From: CBDBZL01 sp965213545
GTDB taxonomy: Bacteria; Pseudomonadota; Alphaproteobacteria; Sphingomonadales; Sphingomonadaceae
Length of the DNA stretch: 64,000 nucleotides
Direction of reading: 5' to 3'
Assembly (NCBI GenBank): GCA_965213545.1
Contig: CBDBZL010000001.1
Location: forward strand, 248,001-312,000
Part shown: positions 17,528 through 25,565 of the stretch, in pieces
Layout: the number at the start of each line of letters is the position of its first letter
Position numbering within the stretch: the first letter of the stretch is position 1
The notes under the pieces: model-generated
What the model was told of the DNA's origin: nothing
Seen by the model: only the letters and a program-made list of their open reading frames with translations
Database searches by the model: none
Program-made: the position numbers and the translations under genes

Positions 17528-17938
17528 ATGGCCAGTTCCAAGACCGCGCCGCCCGGTGCCGATGCCGCCGCCAACTCTGCTCCGGAATTGTCCGATCCGC
17601 GGGGCTCGACAGGCCCGGTTCCAAACGGTGCTTCCACCGATTTAACGCTGGAACATTATCGTCGCTCGATCGACAATATCGATGCCGCGCTCGTCCACAT
17701 GCTGGCCGAACGGTTCCGCATCACGCAAGCGGTTGGCTCGCACAAGAAACGACTGGGACTGCCCCCCGCCGATCCGACACGCGAACGCCAGCAGGTCATG
17801 CGAATGCGTCGGGTGGCCGCCGAAGCTGGGCTCGATCCGGTTTTCAGCGAGAAATTCCTTCGGTTCGTGATCGCCGAAGTTATCCGCCATCACCAACGCG
17901 CCGACGACGATCCGGACACGGGCGCCGCTGCGGTCTGA
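17528..17938 (+). CDS. Chorismate mutase (AroQ-fold)
   Basis: Rearranges chorismate to prephenate for Phe/Tyr synthesis. The 136-aa product has about 40 residues of Ala/Pro-rich N-terminus and then the all-helical domain: YRRSIDNIDAALVHMLAERF with ITQAVGSHKKR (active-site Arg/Lys), then RERQQVMRMRRVAAEAGLD and FLRFVIAEVIRHHQ. It is a free-standing monofunctional form with no fused dehydratase. No signal peptide is seen, so it is cytoplasmic. Confidence 0.88.
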   Translation: MASSKTAPPGADAAANSAPELSDPRGSTGPVPNGASTDLTLEHYRRSIDNIDAALVHMLAERFRITQAVGSHKKRLGLPPADPTRERQQVMRMRRVAAEAGLDPVFSEKFLRFVIAEVIRHHQRADDDPDTGAAAV

Positions 17939-18001
17939 AGCACGCGTTTCCGGGCTTGCCCGGAGCGCTTTCGCCCGTGCCCTTACGCGGCATGAGTGCG
18001 C

Positions 18002-19834
18002 TCAGTCGCTCGCCCGGCCATCGGCCATCTCCGCCAGTGCGAGCCAGCGGTCTTCCGCCTGGCTTTTCTCCTCGCGCACCATCGCCAACGCCGTGCTGAT
18101 CCGGGTGAACCGATCCGGTTCGCTATTGTAAAGCGCCGGGTCCAGCAGGGCCTGCTCACCGCGCGCTATCAAGGTGTCGAGTTCCTCGATGCGGCCAGGC
18201 AGGATTTCCAGGTCGCGCTGATCGTTGTAAGTGAGCCGCGTGGGCGCAGCGCTCGCTGACTGGGCCGCCCGCGCCGCCGTGTCATTGCCCGGACCAGCCG
18301 ACGAAGGCGCTGCAGTCCCCCGCGCGCTGGTGTCAGCCCCCACCGGCAGCCGGCTGCGCTTGGCCTCCCAATCGGCGTAACCGCCGACCACGATATCGAC
18401 CGATCCCGAACCATCGAGCCCCAGCGTCACGGTCACCGTCCGGTCGAGAAAATCGCGGTCATGGCTGACGATAAGGACGGTGCCTTCGTAATCCGCAATC
18501 ACCTCTTGCAACAGGTCGAGCGTTTGAAGATCGAGATCATTGGTCGGCTCGTCGAGCACCAGCAGGTTCGACGGACGGGCGAATTCGCGAGCGAGCAACA
18601 GGCGCGAGCGCTCGCCGCCCGAGAAGGTGCCGATTTTCGCATCGGCCAGCTTGGGATCGAACAGGAAGTCCTTCAAATAAGCCTGCACGTGCTTGCGCAC
18701 GCCGCGCACGTCGATCCAGTCGCCGCCTTCTGCCAGCACCTCGCGCACCGTCTTTTCCGGCGCGAGCAGACTGCGTTGCTGATCGATCATCACGCCCGAA
18801 AGCGTCTTGGCCCGCGCCACCGAGCCCCGGTCCGGTTCCACTTCGCCCGTCAGCAGCTTGAGCAGCGTCGTCTTGCCGGCACCATTGGAACCCACGATCC
18901 CGATCCGGTCGCCGCGCTGGATACGCAACGAGAAATCGCGGATGATAGCCCGCCCATCATACTGCTTGCAGACCTCTTCGGCGACGATCACCGATTTGGT
19001 TTTTACGTCGTCGGTCGCCAGCTTGAGCCGGGCGGTGCCGGCGGGCGCAATCATCGCCGCACGCTGCGCGCGCATGTCGAATAGCTTCTCCAGCCGCCCC
19101 TGGTTGCGCTTGCGCCTTGCTGTCACGCCGCGCTCGAGCCAGTGCGCCTCGAGCTTGAGCTTGGCATCGAGCTTTTCGGCGGCGCGCGCTTCTTCGGCGA
19201 CAACCTGTTCTTCCCAAGCATCGTATCCGCCGAAGCCCACCTCCTTGCGCCTAAGCGTCCCGCGTTCGAGCCAAAGCGTCGCGTTCGTCAACCGGGTCAG
19301 GAAGGTGCGGTCATGACTGATGGCGATGAACGCGCCCTTGTAGCGCGCGAGCCAGTTTTCCAGCCAGTCGATTGCCGCCAGGTCGAGATGATTGGTCGGC
19401 TCGTCCATCAACAGGAGGTCGGGTGCCTGTGCCAACGCCCGCGCGATGGCCGCACGTCGTCGTTCACCGCCACTAGCGCTGCTCGCATCACGCGAAAGAT
19501 CGATGCCGAGCTGGTCGGCGATGGCCGCGACCTCGTGGTGTTCGGGGGCAGTATCCCCCTGGATTGCGAAATCCATCAACGTGGCGCAGCCCCGGTAATC
19601 GGGCTCCTGTTCGAGCATCACCACATTGGTTCCAGGCTTTGCGTTTCGCCTGCCCCGGTCAGGTTCGAGCCGGTCGGCGATGAGGCGGAACAGCGTCGTC
19701 TTGCCCGCCCCGTTGCGCCCGATCAGCGCCAGCCGGTCGCGTGGACCGATATGCAGATCCAGATCGGTAAACAGCCAACCGCCGCCTTGTTGCAAGGCCA
19801 GTTGCTCCAGGCTGAGGATGGGCGGTTCGGCCAT
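18002..19834 (-). CDS. uup: ABC-F family ATPase, Uup-like
   Basis: A soluble protein with two ABC cassettes, thought to act on ribosomes or branched DNA. The 610-aa product has Walker A GRNGAGKTT and GSNGAGKTT, signature motifs ASGGERRRAA and FSGGERSRLL, and Walker B LLLMDEPTNHLD and LLVLDEPTNDLD. A charged linker lies between the cassettes. The C-terminal extension after about 520 ends in a helical segment (IEELDTLIARGEQALLDP), which places it in the Uup rather than EttA branch. Divergent from the SIMPL gene. Confidence 0.9.
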   Translation of the reverse strand: MAEPPILSLEQLALQQGGGWLFTDLDLHIGPRDRLALIGRNGAGKTTLFRLIADRLEPDRGRRNAKPGTNVVMLEQEPDYRGCATLMDFAIQGDTAPEHHEVAAIADQLGIDLSRDASSASGGERRRAAIARALAQAPDLLLMDEPTNHLDLAAIDWLENWLARYKGAFIAISHDRTFLTRLTNATLWLERGTLRRKEVGFGGYDAWEEQVVAEEARAAEKLDAKLKLEAHWLERGVTARRKRNQGRLEKLFDMRAQRAAMIAPAGTARLKLATDDVKTKSVIVAEEVCKQYDGRAIIRDFSLRIQRGDRIGIVGSNGAGKTTLLKLLTGEVEPDRGSVARAKTLSGVMIDQQRSLLAPEKTVREVLAEGGDWIDVRGVRKHVQAYLKDFLFDPKLADAKIGTFSGGERSRLLLAREFARPSNLLVLDEPTNDLDLQTLDLLQEVIADYEGTVLIVSHDRDFLDRTVTVTLGLDGSGSVDIVVGGYADWEAKRSRLPVGADTSARGTAAPSSAGPGNDTAARAAQSASAAPTRLTYNDQRDLEILPGRIEELDTLIARGEQALLDPALYNSEPDRFTRISTALAMVREEKSQAEDRWLALAEMADGRASD

Positions 19835-19971
19835 GACCGGGCGAGATAGGCCGCGCCCCCGTGCCGGGCAAGCACCGCGCCCTGAAACAGGTGCCGCGTC
19901 GCGCCCCCAAGGCGTTCACCCCTTCGCAATCATCGAAACCGGTATTACTGGCGGTTCGAAGGAGAACTCAC

Positions 19972-20691
19972 ATGGTCCGTCACGCACTCGCCGCCGCCAC
20001 GCTGCTCGCGTTGCCACTCGCCGTCCCGGTACATGCCGTCGAAATCACCCATGTCGCGCAAGGCCCGGTGATTGAGTTTGCAGTAAGTGAGAGCGTCGAG
20101 GTCACGCCCGACATCGCGCGCATCTCCGCCGGCGTCACCACCGAGGCACTAAGCGCAACCGATGCCGCACGGCAGAACGCAACGGCGATGCGCGCGGTGG
20201 TCGATGCGCTGCGCGAAATCGGCATCGCCGAGCGTGATATCCAGACCTCGCGGATTACCCTGTCACCGCGCTATGACTACGAGCAAACCAGCCGACGCCA
20301 GGAGTTTCGCGGCTATCAGGCGAGCAACCGGGTGTCGGTGCGCCTGCGCGAGATCGAGCGCGTATCGAGCGTGCTCGACGCGCTGATCGAGGCCGGCGCG
20401 ACCGATCTTTCAGGACCTGATTGGTCGATCCAGGACCCCGTGCCGCATCAGATACAAGCGCGCGCCCAGGCTATGCGCAGCGCTGCCGAACGCGCGCGCG
20501 AAATGGCGGCGCTTGCCGGCTATAATAACGCGCGGCTTCTGCAGGTAAGCGAAGGGTTGGCGTTCGATCGGCCGGTTCCCATGGCACCGATGCGCATGAT
20601 GGAGACCGCCAGCGATACCGCCCCGCCCGTCGTACCGGGGGAGGTGGAAACGGGTGTCACACTTCAGCTCACCTATGAGCTGGTCAATTGA
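19972..20691 (+). CDS. SIMPL-domain (DUF541) periplasmic protein
   Basis: A 239-aa exported protein. The signal peptide MVRHALAAATLLALPLAVPVHA is followed by the SIMPL fold, including VSESVEVTPDIARISAGVTT, IQTSRITLSPRYDY and VRLREIERVSSVLDALIEAGA. Family members are periplasmic or surface proteins of poorly defined role. The ATG at 19972 has GGAGAA eight nt upstream. Stands alone; the next operon starts 75 nt later. Confidence 0.87.
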   Translation: MVRHALAAATLLALPLAVPVHAVEITHVAQGPVIEFAVSESVEVTPDIARISAGVTTEALSATDAARQNATAMRAVVDALREIGIAERDIQTSRITLSPRYDYEQTSRRQEFRGYQASNRVSVRLREIERVSSVLDALIEAGATDLSGPDWSIQDPVPHQIQARAQAMRSAAERAREMAALAGYNNARLLQVSEGLAFDRPVPMAPMRMMETASDTAPPVVPGEVETGVTLQLTYELVN

Positions 20692-20726
20692 TCCGGCCGC
20701 TGGCGCAGGTGACTGCGGTCAGAACA

Positions 20727-20741
20727 TTCACAATGTGTTCA
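20727..20741 (+). promoter_or_regulatory. Putative OmpR/PhoB-type direct-repeat operator
   Basis: Two TTCA half-sites begin at 20727 and 20738, exactly 11 nt apart, within TTCACAATG/TGTTCAATG. An 11-nt direct repeat is the usual binding geometry for winged-helix response regulators. It lies 26-40 nt before the ATG of the PepSY/regulator/kinase operon, so autoregulation is plausible. A short palindrome ACATT-CAC-AATGT overlaps it. Inference only. Confidence 0.4.
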
Positions 20742-20766
20742 ATGCATGGTAGATAGGCCCTCTGTC

Positions 20767-21087
20767 ATGCACCGCCTTCTAGTCTCGTTCACCGCACTCG
20801 CCCTTGTCGCTGGTGCCTTGCCATCCAGCCCCGTGACGGCAGCGCAGCGTGAGCAGGATCGCGGTGACCAGCAAAGTGCGCGCGAGGCGATGCAGGCGGG
20901 GCGGACGATGCGTATCGAGGAGATCGAGCGGCGCACCATTCGCCGGATGGGTGAGGCGGAATATCTGGGTCACGCCCAGTATGACCGTGCGGCGCAGGCC
21001 TACCGGCTCAAGTTCATCGAAGACGGGCGCGTGATCTGGGTGGATGTCGACGCGCGCACCGCTGCAGTTTTGCGCATTTCGCGCTGA
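20767..21087 (+). CDS. PepSY-domain periplasmic protein
   Basis: A 106-aa exported protein. The signal peptide MHRLLVSFTALALVAGALPS is followed by a single PepSY-like module ending YRLKFIEDGRVIWVDVDARTAAVLRI. The ATG at 20767 is preferred because the seven residues before it disrupt the signal peptide. PepSY proteins commonly sit next to two-component systems and may modulate the sensor or bind peptides. The response regulator gene follows after 97 nt. Confidence 0.8.
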   Translation: MHRLLVSFTALALVAGALPSSPVTAAQREQDRGDQQSAREAMQAGRTMRIEEIERRTIRRMGEAEYLGHAQYDRAAQAYRLKFIEDGRVIWVDVDARTAAVLRISR

Positions 21088-21184
21088 TATTGCACTGCAT
21101 TGCGGGGACCACGCATCGGCCTCGCTTGACGTGATTGCCGCAACCGCGCAAATCCGCCTGAGATATCGCAAGAGGGGAGAGTCG

Positions 21185-21862
21185 ATGCGGATCCTTATCG
21201 TCGAGGACGAGCCGACGCTTGGCTCCCAGCTCAAGACCACGCTCGAGCAGAACGGCTATGCGGTCGATCTTTCGACCGATGGTGAGGATGGTCATTTCCT
21301 GGGCCTTACCGAGGATTATGATGCTGCGATCCTTGATCTGGGATTGCCTGAGATCGACGGGCTCACGGTCCTGGGCATGTGGCGCAAGGAGGAGCGAAAG
21401 TTTCCCGTCCTGGTGCTGACCGCCCGCGACTCGTGGTCAGACAAGGTTGCAGGGCTTGACGCGGGCGCAGACGATTATCTGGCCAAACCGTTCCAGACCG
21501 AGGAGCTGATCGCGCGTTTGCGGGCCCTGATCCGGCGCGCCTCGGGCAATGCTTCGTCCGAACTCTCGGCCGGCGAAGTGCGGCTCGATACTCGCTCGGG
21601 CCGCGTGACCCGCGCCGGCGAGCCGGTCAAGCTGACCGCGCAGGAATACAAGCTGTTGTCCTATCTGATGCATCACAAGGGCAAGGTGGTCAGTCGCACC
21701 GAATTGATCGAGCATATTTACGATCAGGACTTCGATCGCGATTCCAATACGATAGAAGTGTTTGTCACCCGTATTCGCAAGAAGCTGGGGGCCGATGTCA
21801 TCACCACCATCCGTGGCCTTGGATACAGCCTCGACGACCCCGCCGACGATCCGCGCGGATAG
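21185..21862 (+). CDS. OmpR/PhoB-family response regulator
   Basis: A 225-aa two-component regulator. The receiver domain starts MRILIVEDEPTLG with the phospho-acceptor Asp51 in AAILDLGLPEIDG, Thr in VLTARD and Lys in YLAKPF. A winged-helix DNA-binding domain follows (LTAQEYKLLSYLMHHKGKVV, then VFVTRIRKKLG and TIRGLGYSL). The ATG at 21185 follows GGGGAGAG. Downstream of PepSY and upstream of the sensor kinase, a layout like PhoP-PhoQ. A putative binding site lies before the operon. Confidence 0.93.
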   Translation: MRILIVEDEPTLGSQLKTTLEQNGYAVDLSTDGEDGHFLGLTEDYDAAILDLGLPEIDGLTVLGMWRKEERKFPVLVLTARDSWSDKVAGLDAGADDYLAKPFQTEELIARLRALIRRASGNASSELSAGEVRLDTRSGRVTRAGEPVKLTAQEYKLLSYLMHHKGKVVSRTELIEHIYDQDFDRDSNTIEVFVTRIRKKLGADVITTIRGLGYSLDDPADDPRG

Positions 21863-21968
21863 GTCTCCCGTCGCGACCGCAGGAGCGCGCCTGAGCTCTT
21901 CGAGGCGTGGCAATGGTTCGGCACGGGCTGGACTAGAGCCGGGCGATCGCGCCGCGCCGCGTCCGGAA

Positions 21969-23321
21969 ATGCGCACCGGCAGCCTCGCGCGGCGCATGCT
22001 GCTCTTTGCCGCGGGGTGGATCTGTATCCTGCTGTTGGTGGGTGGTGCCGCGCTTGACCGCACGCTGGCCGGTTTGCTGACCCGGCAGTTCGACGAACAG
22101 CTCGAATATTTGCAGAACGCGATGATCGCATCGGCCGAGATTGATCCGATGGGCGAGGTGCGCTTCAACTTCGCGCTCGGCGACCAGCGTTTCCTCGAGC
22201 CGGGCAGCGGGCTTTACTGGCAGGTCAGCGGCGAGGGTTTCGAGGATTATCCTTCACGCTCCTTATGGGACCGAACGCTGGACATTCCGCCCGGCATCGA
22301 TGCGCGCGAGCCGGTTTTTTATGATTCGCTCCAGGTACCCGGCGAAGAACTGCGCATTGCTCAGCGTACGGTGAGCCTGCCGGGGAGCGATACCAACTGG
22401 CAATTCGTGGTCGCCGAATCGCGGGTCGAGCTCAAGCAGCAGATCGCCCGTATCCGCGCGATCCTCTACTGGAGCTTTGCGGTGCTTGGGATCGGCCTGT
22501 TCGTTATGGCCATGCTGCAAACCTGGTATGGCCTGGGTCCGCTCAGACGGATCAGGAAGGCGATCCGGCGGATCAGGACCACTGGCACCAACCGGGTGGT
22601 CGATCCGCTGCCGCGTGAGGTTCAGCCATTGGTGGATGAACTGAACGCCCTGCTCGCGCATTCCGACCGCCAGGCCACCGAGGCGCGCACCCACGCCGGC
22701 AATCTGGCCCACGCGCTCAAGACACCGCTTACCGTGGTAACCAATGCGGCCAATGCGTCGGCTCCGGAACTTGCCGAAACGGTTCTGCGCGAGGCGGCGG
22801 TGATGCGCCGGCAAGTCGACCATCACCTGGCGCGGGCGCGGGCACTGGGGCGCAGGGTTTCGGGCATGTCGCGCGCCGACTTACGAGCGAGCGCCGAGGC
22901 GGTCGAGCGGGCGGTAAGCCGACTTCATCCGCAGGTGCGCCTCGATATCGCCGGCTCGAACACCACCGAGGTGGCAATCGAGCGGCAGGATCTAGAGGAA
23001 ATCCTGGGCAACCTAGTTGAGAATGCCGCGAAATATGGCGGTGGAAGCGTTTTCGTGACCGTCGATGCCGAGCCGGATGCATCGGAATGCGCGATCTGGA
23101 TTGAAGATGACGGCGAGGGCATTCCCGTCGCCGAACGCGAGGCAATATTCGACCGCGGCGCACGGCTCGACACGGGCAAACCCGGCACCGGGCTGGGTCT
23201 GGCGATCGTGCGCGATGTGGTCGAAATCTATGGCGGATCGGTGGAGCTGGACGAGAGCGAAGACCTTGGCGGACTGCTGGTCACGATACGCCTGCCGCGC
23301 TGCGAGCCCGTCGTCCAGTAG
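21969..23321 (+). CDS. Membrane sensor histidine kinase (PhoQ-like)
   Basis: Partner of the upstream response regulator. About 450 aa from the ATG at 21969: membrane span near residues 10-30, a periplasmic sensor of about 130 residues, and a second span near 165-185. The dimerization helix has His248 in NLAHALKTPLTVV, and the HATPase domain has NLVENAAKYG, EDDGEGIP and GTGLGLAIV. The frame is open some 200 nt upstream into the regulator gene, so the start is not firmly set. The ligand is unknown. Confidence 0.88.
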   Translation: MRTGSLARRMLLFAAGWICILLLVGGAALDRTLAGLLTRQFDEQLEYLQNAMIASAEIDPMGEVRFNFALGDQRFLEPGSGLYWQVSGEGFEDYPSRSLWDRTLDIPPGIDAREPVFYDSLQVPGEELRIAQRTVSLPGSDTNWQFVVAESRVELKQQIARIRAILYWSFAVLGIGLFVMAMLQTWYGLGPLRRIRKAIRRIRTTGTNRVVDPLPREVQPLVDELNALLAHSDRQATEARTHAGNLAHALKTPLTVVTNAANASAPELAETVLREAAVMRRQVDHHLARARALGRRVSGMSRADLRASAEAVERAVSRLHPQVRLDIAGSNTTEVAIERQDLEEILGNLVENAAKYGGGSVFVTVDAEPDASECAIWIEDDGEGIPVAEREAIFDRGARLDTGKPGTGLGLAIVRDVVEIYGGSVELDESEDLGGLLVTIRLPRCEPVVQ

Positions 23322-23368
23322 ACGCCATCCGGGCTTGCACCAATGCCGCCGGTTGTCCGGGCGGGGCG

Positions 23369-23842
23369 TTACTGGATTCGGTAGTAGTCGGCCACCCGGT
23401 CGAGCGCGAGCTTGAGCACCAGCTTGCCGCTTCGTGCTGGCCATTGCAGCGCCTTTTCCGCGATCGGAAGCGTCTCGCCGGCACAAACTACTCGCCACAA
23501 GATGTCGCTCAGTCCCTTGCCCGCCTGCCTGGTTGCGGCATCGAACCGAGCGCGCGCGGCGATCCGGCCTTCGCCTTGCGATAGCCCGGGATCTCCGGTG
23601 GTCCTGATCCGCACCGGGTCCCACCGCATGGTCACGCTCGGGCCAAGCTGCGCGCGCTCCCAGTCATCGCGCAGTCGTTCGCCCGCCTCGAACAGCCGGT
23701 CTTCAAGGTGACCATGGGCATGAAGCCAGCTAAGCGGCGATTCGGCGAGGTTCACCGTCACGCTGCGTCCCCCGCTTCGTGCGCGCCCGGTCCGGCGTGG
23801 CCCCTCGCTTGTCAGCTCGCGCTCGACCAATTCTCGCTTCAT
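23369..23842 (-). CDS. DUF6456 domain protein
   Basis: A 157-aa cytoplasmic protein with a basic N-terminus (RTGRARSGGRSVTVNL). The conserved core contains ESPLSWL, RLRDDWERAQLGPSVTMRWDP and a helical C-terminus (LSDILWRVVCAGETLPIAEKAL). This matches a domain found in alphaproteobacterial proteins, sometimes fused to a HTH. Function unknown. It is divergent from the HTH regulator gene just upstream, suggesting a functional link. Confidence 0.75.
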   Translation of the reverse strand: MKRELVERELTSEGPRRTGRARSGGRSVTVNLAESPLSWLHAHGHLEDRLFEAGERLRDDWERAQLGPSVTMRWDPVRIRTTGDPGLSQGEGRIAARARFDAATRQAGKGLSDILWRVVCAGETLPIAEKALQWPARSGKLVLKLALDRVADYYRIQ

Positions 23843-23911
23843 CGTGACACTCCCTTTTGATCGATGGGTGGACCGCCTTGCCAAACCGTCACGAATGTAG
23901 GAAAGCATAAA

Positions 23912-23924
23912 AACCATAAAGGTT
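23912..23924. promoter_or_regulatory. Short inverted repeat in divergent promoter region
   Basis: AACC-ATAAA-GGTT lies in the 99-nt space between the divergent DUF6456 and HTH genes, 18 nt before the ATG of the latter. A candidate operator for the HTH protein; arms of four bases are short and could be chance. Confidence 0.25.
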
Positions 23925-23941
23925 AAGCCGGGAGCTTCACG

Positions 23942-24526
23942 ATGATCAATCGGATCCGCGATATCCGCAAGCAGAAGGCAGTGACGCTGGCCGATGTGGC
24001 GAAGGCATGCGAGCCGCCTACCACGGCGCAGACGATTGGTCGGCTCGAGACCGGAACGCGCAGTCTTTCGTTGGACTGGATGAACCGGATCGGTGCAGCG
24101 CTGGGGGTCGATCCGCAGCTGCTGGTTCGGGGCGCACAAACCGAACCGGCGCTGGTCTTGGCGCGTCTGACCGATGCGGGGGCAGAAGCGCTGACCAAGC
24201 CGCGCGATGCCATCTTGCCGACGGAGCTCACCGGCGGCGGGCCGGCGGGAACATCGCTGGTGTGCGTCGAGGTAGAAGTGGCGCAGGGTGAATATCGCAT
24301 CGGCGACCAATTATGGATGCGCCGGATCGCACCCGAAGAAGCGCCGAGATATATCAACCGCGATGTGCTGGCCCCGCGCGCCGGTGGCCGCTTCGCCTTT
24401 GGCCGGCTGATCGATCGACAGGGAACGCGCGTCGGCCTTTTGCCCACGGCGCAGGGCAGGCGTCAGATCGTCATCGACAAACCAGCCTGGCTCGCAGTTG
24501 CCGAAATGCTTGTGCGGCGACTTTAG
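23942..24526 (+). CDS. XRE-type HTH regulator with S24-like C-terminal domain
   Basis: A 194-aa protein. The N-terminal Cro/C1-type HTH spans about residues 2-65 (MINRIRDIRKQKAVTLADVA, TIGRLETGTRSLSLDWMNRI). The C-terminal beta-rich region resembles the LexA/S24 fold (GDQLWMRRI, GGRFAFGRLI). No convincing Ser-Lys autocleavage pair was recognised, so it may sense by binding rather than cleavage. It is convergent with secF and divergent from the DUF6456 gene. Confidence 0.78.
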   Translation: MINRIRDIRKQKAVTLADVAKACEPPTTAQTIGRLETGTRSLSLDWMNRIGAALGVDPQLLVRGAQTEPALVLARLTDAGAEALTKPRDAILPTELTGGGPAGTSLVCVEVEVAQGEYRIGDQLWMRRIAPEEAPRYINRDVLAPRAGGRFAFGRLIDRQGTRVGLLPTAQGRRQIVIDKPAWLAVAEMLVRRL

Positions 24527-24569
24527 CCAACGACCGAAAGGCCAGCCGGGCCAGGGGCGGCCGTTCGCG

Positions 24570-25547
24570 TCAAACCTGGCCGCGCGCCTTGCGCTCCTGC
24601 TGGTCGGCGACGCTTTCGGTCGGCACGAAACTGTTCGAACTCACTCCCAGCCAGATCAGGATCGGCGCGGCCATGTAAACCGACGAATAGGTGCCGATGA
24701 AAATGCCCAGTACGATCGCGGCTGTCAGCCCGAACAGGCTCTCGGGCCCGAACAACAGCAACGGAACCAGCGCAACCAGCAAAGTCAGCGAGGTCATAAT
24801 CGTGCGCGCCAAGGTCTCATTGACCGAAAGGTCAAGCAACTCGGCCATCGGCATGCGTCTGAACTTCTTCAGGTTCTCGCGGATACGATCATAGACCACA
24901 ATGGTGTCGTTAAGCGAATAGCCGATTATCGCCAGGATCGCGGCGACGATCTGCAGGCTGAACTCCAGCTGGAACAGTGCGAACATGCCCATGGTGAGCG
25001 AGACGTCATGCAATAGCGCGAACAGTGCGCCCACGCCGAACTGCCATTCGAAGCGCACCCAGATATAGATCGAGATCGCCAGCATGGCCGCGAGCAGCGC
25101 GTAGAGCGCCTTAGTCCTGAATTCCTCGGCGACCTTGCCCGAGACGGTATCGTTCCCATCCTGGCGGACGCTGGGATAGTCGCCCTGGATCTGCGCGATA
25201 ACGCGGTTGCCGATCTGGGTCGCCCCGCCCGGCCGGTCCTCAGCCCCCTCTGGCAGTCGAACGCGGATCGAGACCTGGTTGGCCTCGCCGAAGCGCTGGA
25301 TCACCGGTTCGCCATAGCCGAGCGCGCCGATGCTTTCGCGCAGTTCGGCTATCGGGGCCTCGGCACGTTGCTCGAAGGTGACGCGCACTTCCTGCCCGCC
25401 GGCAAAATCCACGCCGAAATTGAGCCCTTGAGTAAATACCAGTCCCCAGCTTACCGCGATCAGCAACAAGCTGACGACGAAGAACGGCACCCGCCATTTG
25501 AGAAACTTGATGTTGGTATCAGCCGGAACGAGCTTGAGGAGGCGCAT
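24570..25547 (-). CDS. secF: Protein translocase subunit SecF
   Basis: With SecD, forms the proton-driven membrane complex that helps SecYEG release proteins into the periplasm. The 325-aa product has an N-terminal span with GLNFGVDFAGGQEVRV, a periplasmic P4 loop, and a C-terminal five-span bundle with GYSLNDTIVVYDRIREN and LLNLTLxRT-like DLSVNETLARTIMTS. It begins 18 nt after secD in the order yajC-secD-secF. Confidence 0.95.
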   Translation of the reverse strand: MRLLKLVPADTNIKFLKWRVPFFVVSLLLIAVSWGLVFTQGLNFGVDFAGGQEVRVTFEQRAEAPIAELRESIGALGYGEPVIQRFGEANQVSIRVRLPEGAEDRPGGATQIGNRVIAQIQGDYPSVRQDGNDTVSGKVAEEFRTKALYALLAAMLAISIYIWVRFEWQFGVGALFALLHDVSLTMGMFALFQLEFSLQIVAAILAIIGYSLNDTIVVYDRIRENLKKFRRMPMAELLDLSVNETLARTIMTSLTLLVALVPLLLFGPESLFGLTAAIVLGIFIGTYSSVYMAAPILIWLGVSSNSFVPTESVADQQERKARGQV

Positions 25548-25565
25548 TTTTGTGAGTCTCCTAGC

